IMG/VR virus record: IMGVR_UViG_3300036715_002570
Span: 1-64,000 of that record
Source of the DNA: a virus
Direction: 5' to 3' (one strand)
Length of the DNA stretch: 64,000 nucleotides
A program made the translations under genes and the position numbers. Positions within the stretch are counted from its first letter, which is position 1. Each line of letters begins with the position of its first letter. Shown one piece after another: positions 62,118 through 64,000 of this stretch. The notes beneath the pieces were generated by a model that saw only the letters and a program-made list of their open reading frames with translations, searched no databases and was not told where the DNA came from.

Positions 62118-62626
62118 TCAAGTACTTGTACCGCTATCGGTACGTGCTGTTTGATGCAGCGATAGTGGCAGCGGTAATTTGGACGATCTGGCAGTTTTCA
62201 CTACCGCCAATCACCGTTGTCTCTTTCCTGCTCGCATACCTTGGTATGCGGCACACTGTATCGAGGCAGCATGATCGCGAACAGCGCGAACTCGCTGTTC
62301 GCATTTTGCTTGAAAACGCGAAGTTCCACACAGAACAAAATTCAGGCAAGACCGCCGTCAAGGCGCTTCCCGTTTACCGAACGAATTGGTTTACAGGTAA
62401 GCAAACTGGTGAGATAATCGGCGCTCGCATTTTGTATTCCGATGGTCCATCGTCTGAATCGGATGTGTTCACGACACCAACGTTCCTCAGTTTCATGTTC
62501 ACCATCAATCCTGTCGTAACACGCAAGCAACACGTCAATCATGCTGACCACCAATTTCACACACACCACGCAGCGTCTACCAAACGGTGGCGTTCAGATC
62601 GTTCTGACACGGCTGGAGGACGGTAA
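62114..62626 (+). CDS. Membrane-anchored unknown protein
   Basis: ATG 62114 (ATGA overlap). YVLFDAAIVAAVIWTIWQFS and LPPITVVSFLLAYLGM are two membrane helices, then REQRELAVRILLENAKFHTE. The last 30 residues overlap the next gene in another frame and look non-natural (His-rich), so a late frameshift or an earlier end near 62540 is possible. Confidence 0.6.
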   Translation: MIKYLYRYRYVLFDAAIVAAVIWTIWQFSLPPITVVSFLLAYLGMRHTVSRQHDREQRELAVRILLENAKFHTEQNSGKTAVKALPVYRTNWFTGKQTGEIIGARILYSDGPSSESDVFTTPTFLSFMFTINPVVTRKQHVNHADHQFHTHHAASTKRWRSDRSDTAGGR

Positions 62627-62960
62627 GACGCATACGATCGTTGAGCGCCGCACGTCGTACTATGACGATACTGCTCTTGCACGGCTCGTCCAACAAATGG
62701 AGTCATTTACGGACGAGTGTTGCGAATGCTACTTCCCAAAACCTCGCAAGACGAAGGAAGAGAAGAAGGCTGAAAAGGTCGTTGTGGAGAGGGCTCCGTT
62801 GACGAAAGAACAGCTTGAAGAACGGGAGAAGCAAGCGAAGGCAAAGGCTGAAAAGGCCGAGCGCGCGGCTGCTCGTGAGTTGCGAAAAGCTGAAAAGCGA
62901 GAACAAAAGATGAGGGAACGAAATGGCAACATGGTTACCGATGTCGACTGTGCCACTTGA
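62541..62960 (+). CDS. Coiled-coil charged protein (139 aa)
   Basis: Begins MLTTNFTHTTQRLPNGGVQI. A Cys pair (DECCECYFPKPRK) is followed by a long Lys/Glu/Ala coiled coil (KEQLEEREKQAKAKAEKAER). The next ATG lies 38 nt before its stop. Unknown. Confidence 0.6.
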   Translation: MLTTNFTHTTQRLPNGGVQIVLTRLEDGKTHTIVERRTSYYDDTALARLVQQMESFTDECCECYFPKPRKTKEEKKAEKVVVERAPLTKEQLEEREKQAKAKAEKAERAAARELRKAEKREQKMRERNGNMVTDVDCAT

Positions 62961-63189
62961 TGGCACAGAGGTTCTGCTGAAGACGAACATTGGTGTCGTC
63001 TCCGCGTGGTGGGCCACTCCTGTAATTACTCATGACTACTTCGACGGTGATGACATGGAAGGGTGTGAGTGGATATGCTATGACGATAAGTTCAGAATTC
63101 AAGTTGAGTGGTACAGTGATGCACCAAATGGTGAAGAATTCTGGCATAGCAGCGCTGGGATCACTGGCTGGATGCCAATTCCTCAATAA
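62923..63189 (+). CDS. DUF551-like Trp-rich protein (88 aa)
   Basis: MATWLPMSTVPLDGTEVLLK, VVSAWWATPV, GCEWICYDD and ITGWMPIP follow the W-P-DGT-VL...GW-P pattern of small phage proteins (DUF551-like). Unknown role. Confidence 0.65.
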   Translation: MATWLPMSTVPLDGTEVLLKTNIGVVSAWWATPVITHDYFDGDDMEGCEWICYDDKFRIQVEWYSDAPNGEEFWHSSAGITGWMPIPQ

Positions 63190-63192
63190 ATA
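63185..63192 (+). promoter_or_regulatory. Late promoter AATAAATA
   Basis: Overlaps the upstream stop, 8 nt before tRNA-Arg. Confidence 0.5.
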
Positions 63193-63200
63193 GGTTAATT

Positions 63201-63268
63201 GTCCCCGCCTATTGGATAGTAGTCGCTCTTCTAAAGCGACGGTGAAAGTTCGACTCTTTCCGGGGGCA
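63201..63268 (+). tRNA. tRNA-Arg(TCT), second copy
   Basis: Acceptor GTCCCCG/CGGGGGC, anticodon stem TCGCT/AGCGA with loop CTTCTAA, T-stem GAAAG/CTTTC, very small D-arm. Confidence 0.8.
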
Positions 63269-63357
63269 CACACTCCCTCATCTTGGGAGCACAACCGTCG
63301 AGGACACGCAGACGTTAAAACAGTGGTGGGAGTCCAGTGGAAGCCTGGTACCGAATT

Positions 63358-63365
63358 GATAAATA
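63358..63365 (+). promoter_or_regulatory. Late promoter GATAAATA
   Basis: 24 nt upstream of ATG 63390. Confidence 0.7.
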
Positions 63366-63389
63366 GTCCACTAACCTAAGGGGCTATTG

Positions 63390-64000
63390 ATGAAATTCCT
63401 GAAGACTATTGTGGCAGCAGCTCTGTTTGCCATTTCTACAGCACAAGCGTGCACACCCATCACTCTAACAGCTGGCGCTAAAGGCAACAGCATTTGCTGG
63501 GGCTCTGAAACGTGGAATGAAGCTGCGAACAACGGTAAGTTGATGTCGCAGACGCTGAACTTCTACGCTGCAACAACGAATCCGTCAGCACCACTGATCA
63601 TCTACTTCCACCCAAATGGTGGTAGCAGCTATATTGACCAGAAGCAAAACCCAACACTGTACAGCCAGATTGTGCAACCTGCATTGGCTGCTGGTTACGC
63701 TATTGCTTCTGTAGAGTTCCGTCATCCGGTGGACAACGACAACGTACCAAACCGTGTTTCAGATCCACGCGTTCCTCACTGGGACGCCGCCCGAGCAATC
63801 CAGTTCTTGCGTGCTAACGCAACAGCCCTTGGCATTGACAAGCGCAATGTATTCGTGGTGGGTCATTCACGTGGCACACTATCGATGTGGACGGCTATGC
63901 AAGATGACATGGCGATCTCCAATAGCCCCGACGCTATTGCTCGTGAATCAACACGTGTTCGCGCAGTTTGGGCATATCAAGGTCAGACCTCATACAATCC
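63390..64000 (+). CDS. Secreted alpha/beta-hydrolase (esterase), 3' end outside window
   Basis: At least 203 residues, open to the window edge. Signal peptide MKFLKTIVAAALFAISTAQA with cleavage before CTP. LIIYFHPNGGSSY supplies an HxGG-type oxyanion site and NVFVVGHSRGTLS the nucleophile elbow (GHSRG, Ser near 168). A carboxyl-esterase or polysaccharide-esterase role is likely. A true Sec signal on a late phage gene is unusual. Start fixed by late promoter and AAGGGG. Confidence 0.8.
   Translation, partial: MKFLKTIVAAALFAISTAQACTPITLTAGAKGNSICWGSETWNEAANNGKLMSQTLNFYAATTNPSAPLIIYFHPNGGSSYIDQKQNPTLYSQIVQPALAAGYAIASVEFRHPVDNDNVPNRVSDPRVPHWDAARAIQFLRANATALGIDKRNVFVVGHSRGTLSMWTAMQDDMAISNSPDAIARESTRVRAVWAYQGQTSYN

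Noticed and set aside
1-64000. rRNA genes or host chromosomal segment
   Set aside because: No rRNA, no ribosomal-protein or housekeeping operons. All recognised genes are phage-like.

Overview
The window is part of the genome of a large tailed phage, most likely a jumbo myovirus with T4-like gene expression. The evidence is: an octamer of the T4 late-promoter type (consensus CATAAATA, 26 copies catalogued) upstream of most transcription units on both strands; a T4 RnlA-type RNA ligase, a T4 DenV-type pyrimidine-dimer glycosylase, an endonuclease VII-like HNH protein and a gp19-like tail protein; virion genes; and many free-standing homing endonucleases. I cannot name the host. A Gram-negative bacterium is likely.

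Layout. 1-8.1 kb: structural or unknown genes, an M23-like protein, a TrpF-like protein, the RNA ligase and two GIY-YIG homing genes. 8.2-16.5 kb: a dense tRNA array with HNH and GIY-YIG genes and their remnants and several structured RNAs. 16.5-22 kb: YqeY and DUF3307 genes, then a family of proteins sharing a short N-terminal motif that looks like a capsid-targeting peptide. 22-27.7 kb: a MoxR AAA+ ATPase interrupted by a class 3 intein, paired with a VWA/HExxH protein. 28-35.5 kb: scattered tRNAs, a 2H phosphoesterase, thioredoxin and an HExxH protein. 35.6-43.7 kb: DenV, a deoxyribosyltransferase-like gene, an RNase P RNA gene, NAMPT, NAD kinase and NADAR. 44.6-49 kb: small genes and a CCA-adding enzyme. 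49-53.6 kb: a virion-protein operon. 54.9-59.7 kb: a second tRNA array. 60-64 kb: small genes, a tail protein and a secreted esterase cut by the window end.

The main theme is RNA. About 60 tRNA or tRNA-like genes together cover all 20 amino acids. Most lack an encoded CCA, and the phage carries its own CCA-adding enzyme, an RNA ligase, a cyclic-phosphate-processing receiver-domain protein and a 2H-fold protein. At 37130-37570 there is a recognisable RNase P RNA, with P1, P2, P4 and the universally conserved 3' core. Together these look like a phage-borne tRNA maturation and repair kit. A second theme is NAD metabolism: NAMPT, NAD kinase and NADAR. A third is homing: in two cases (RNA ligase and a SLOG-like gene) a GIY-YIG gene sits between a replacement copy of the host gene's 3' end and the displaced original 3' end.

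Caution on reading frames. At least nine otherwise well-formed genes are broken by a one-base change, most in a homopolymer run (for example NADAR, the tail protein at 40156-40978 and the RNA ligase). This pattern suggests residual sequencing errors more than true decay. Frames were reconstructed by eye. Family names rest on motifs I recognise, not on database searches.
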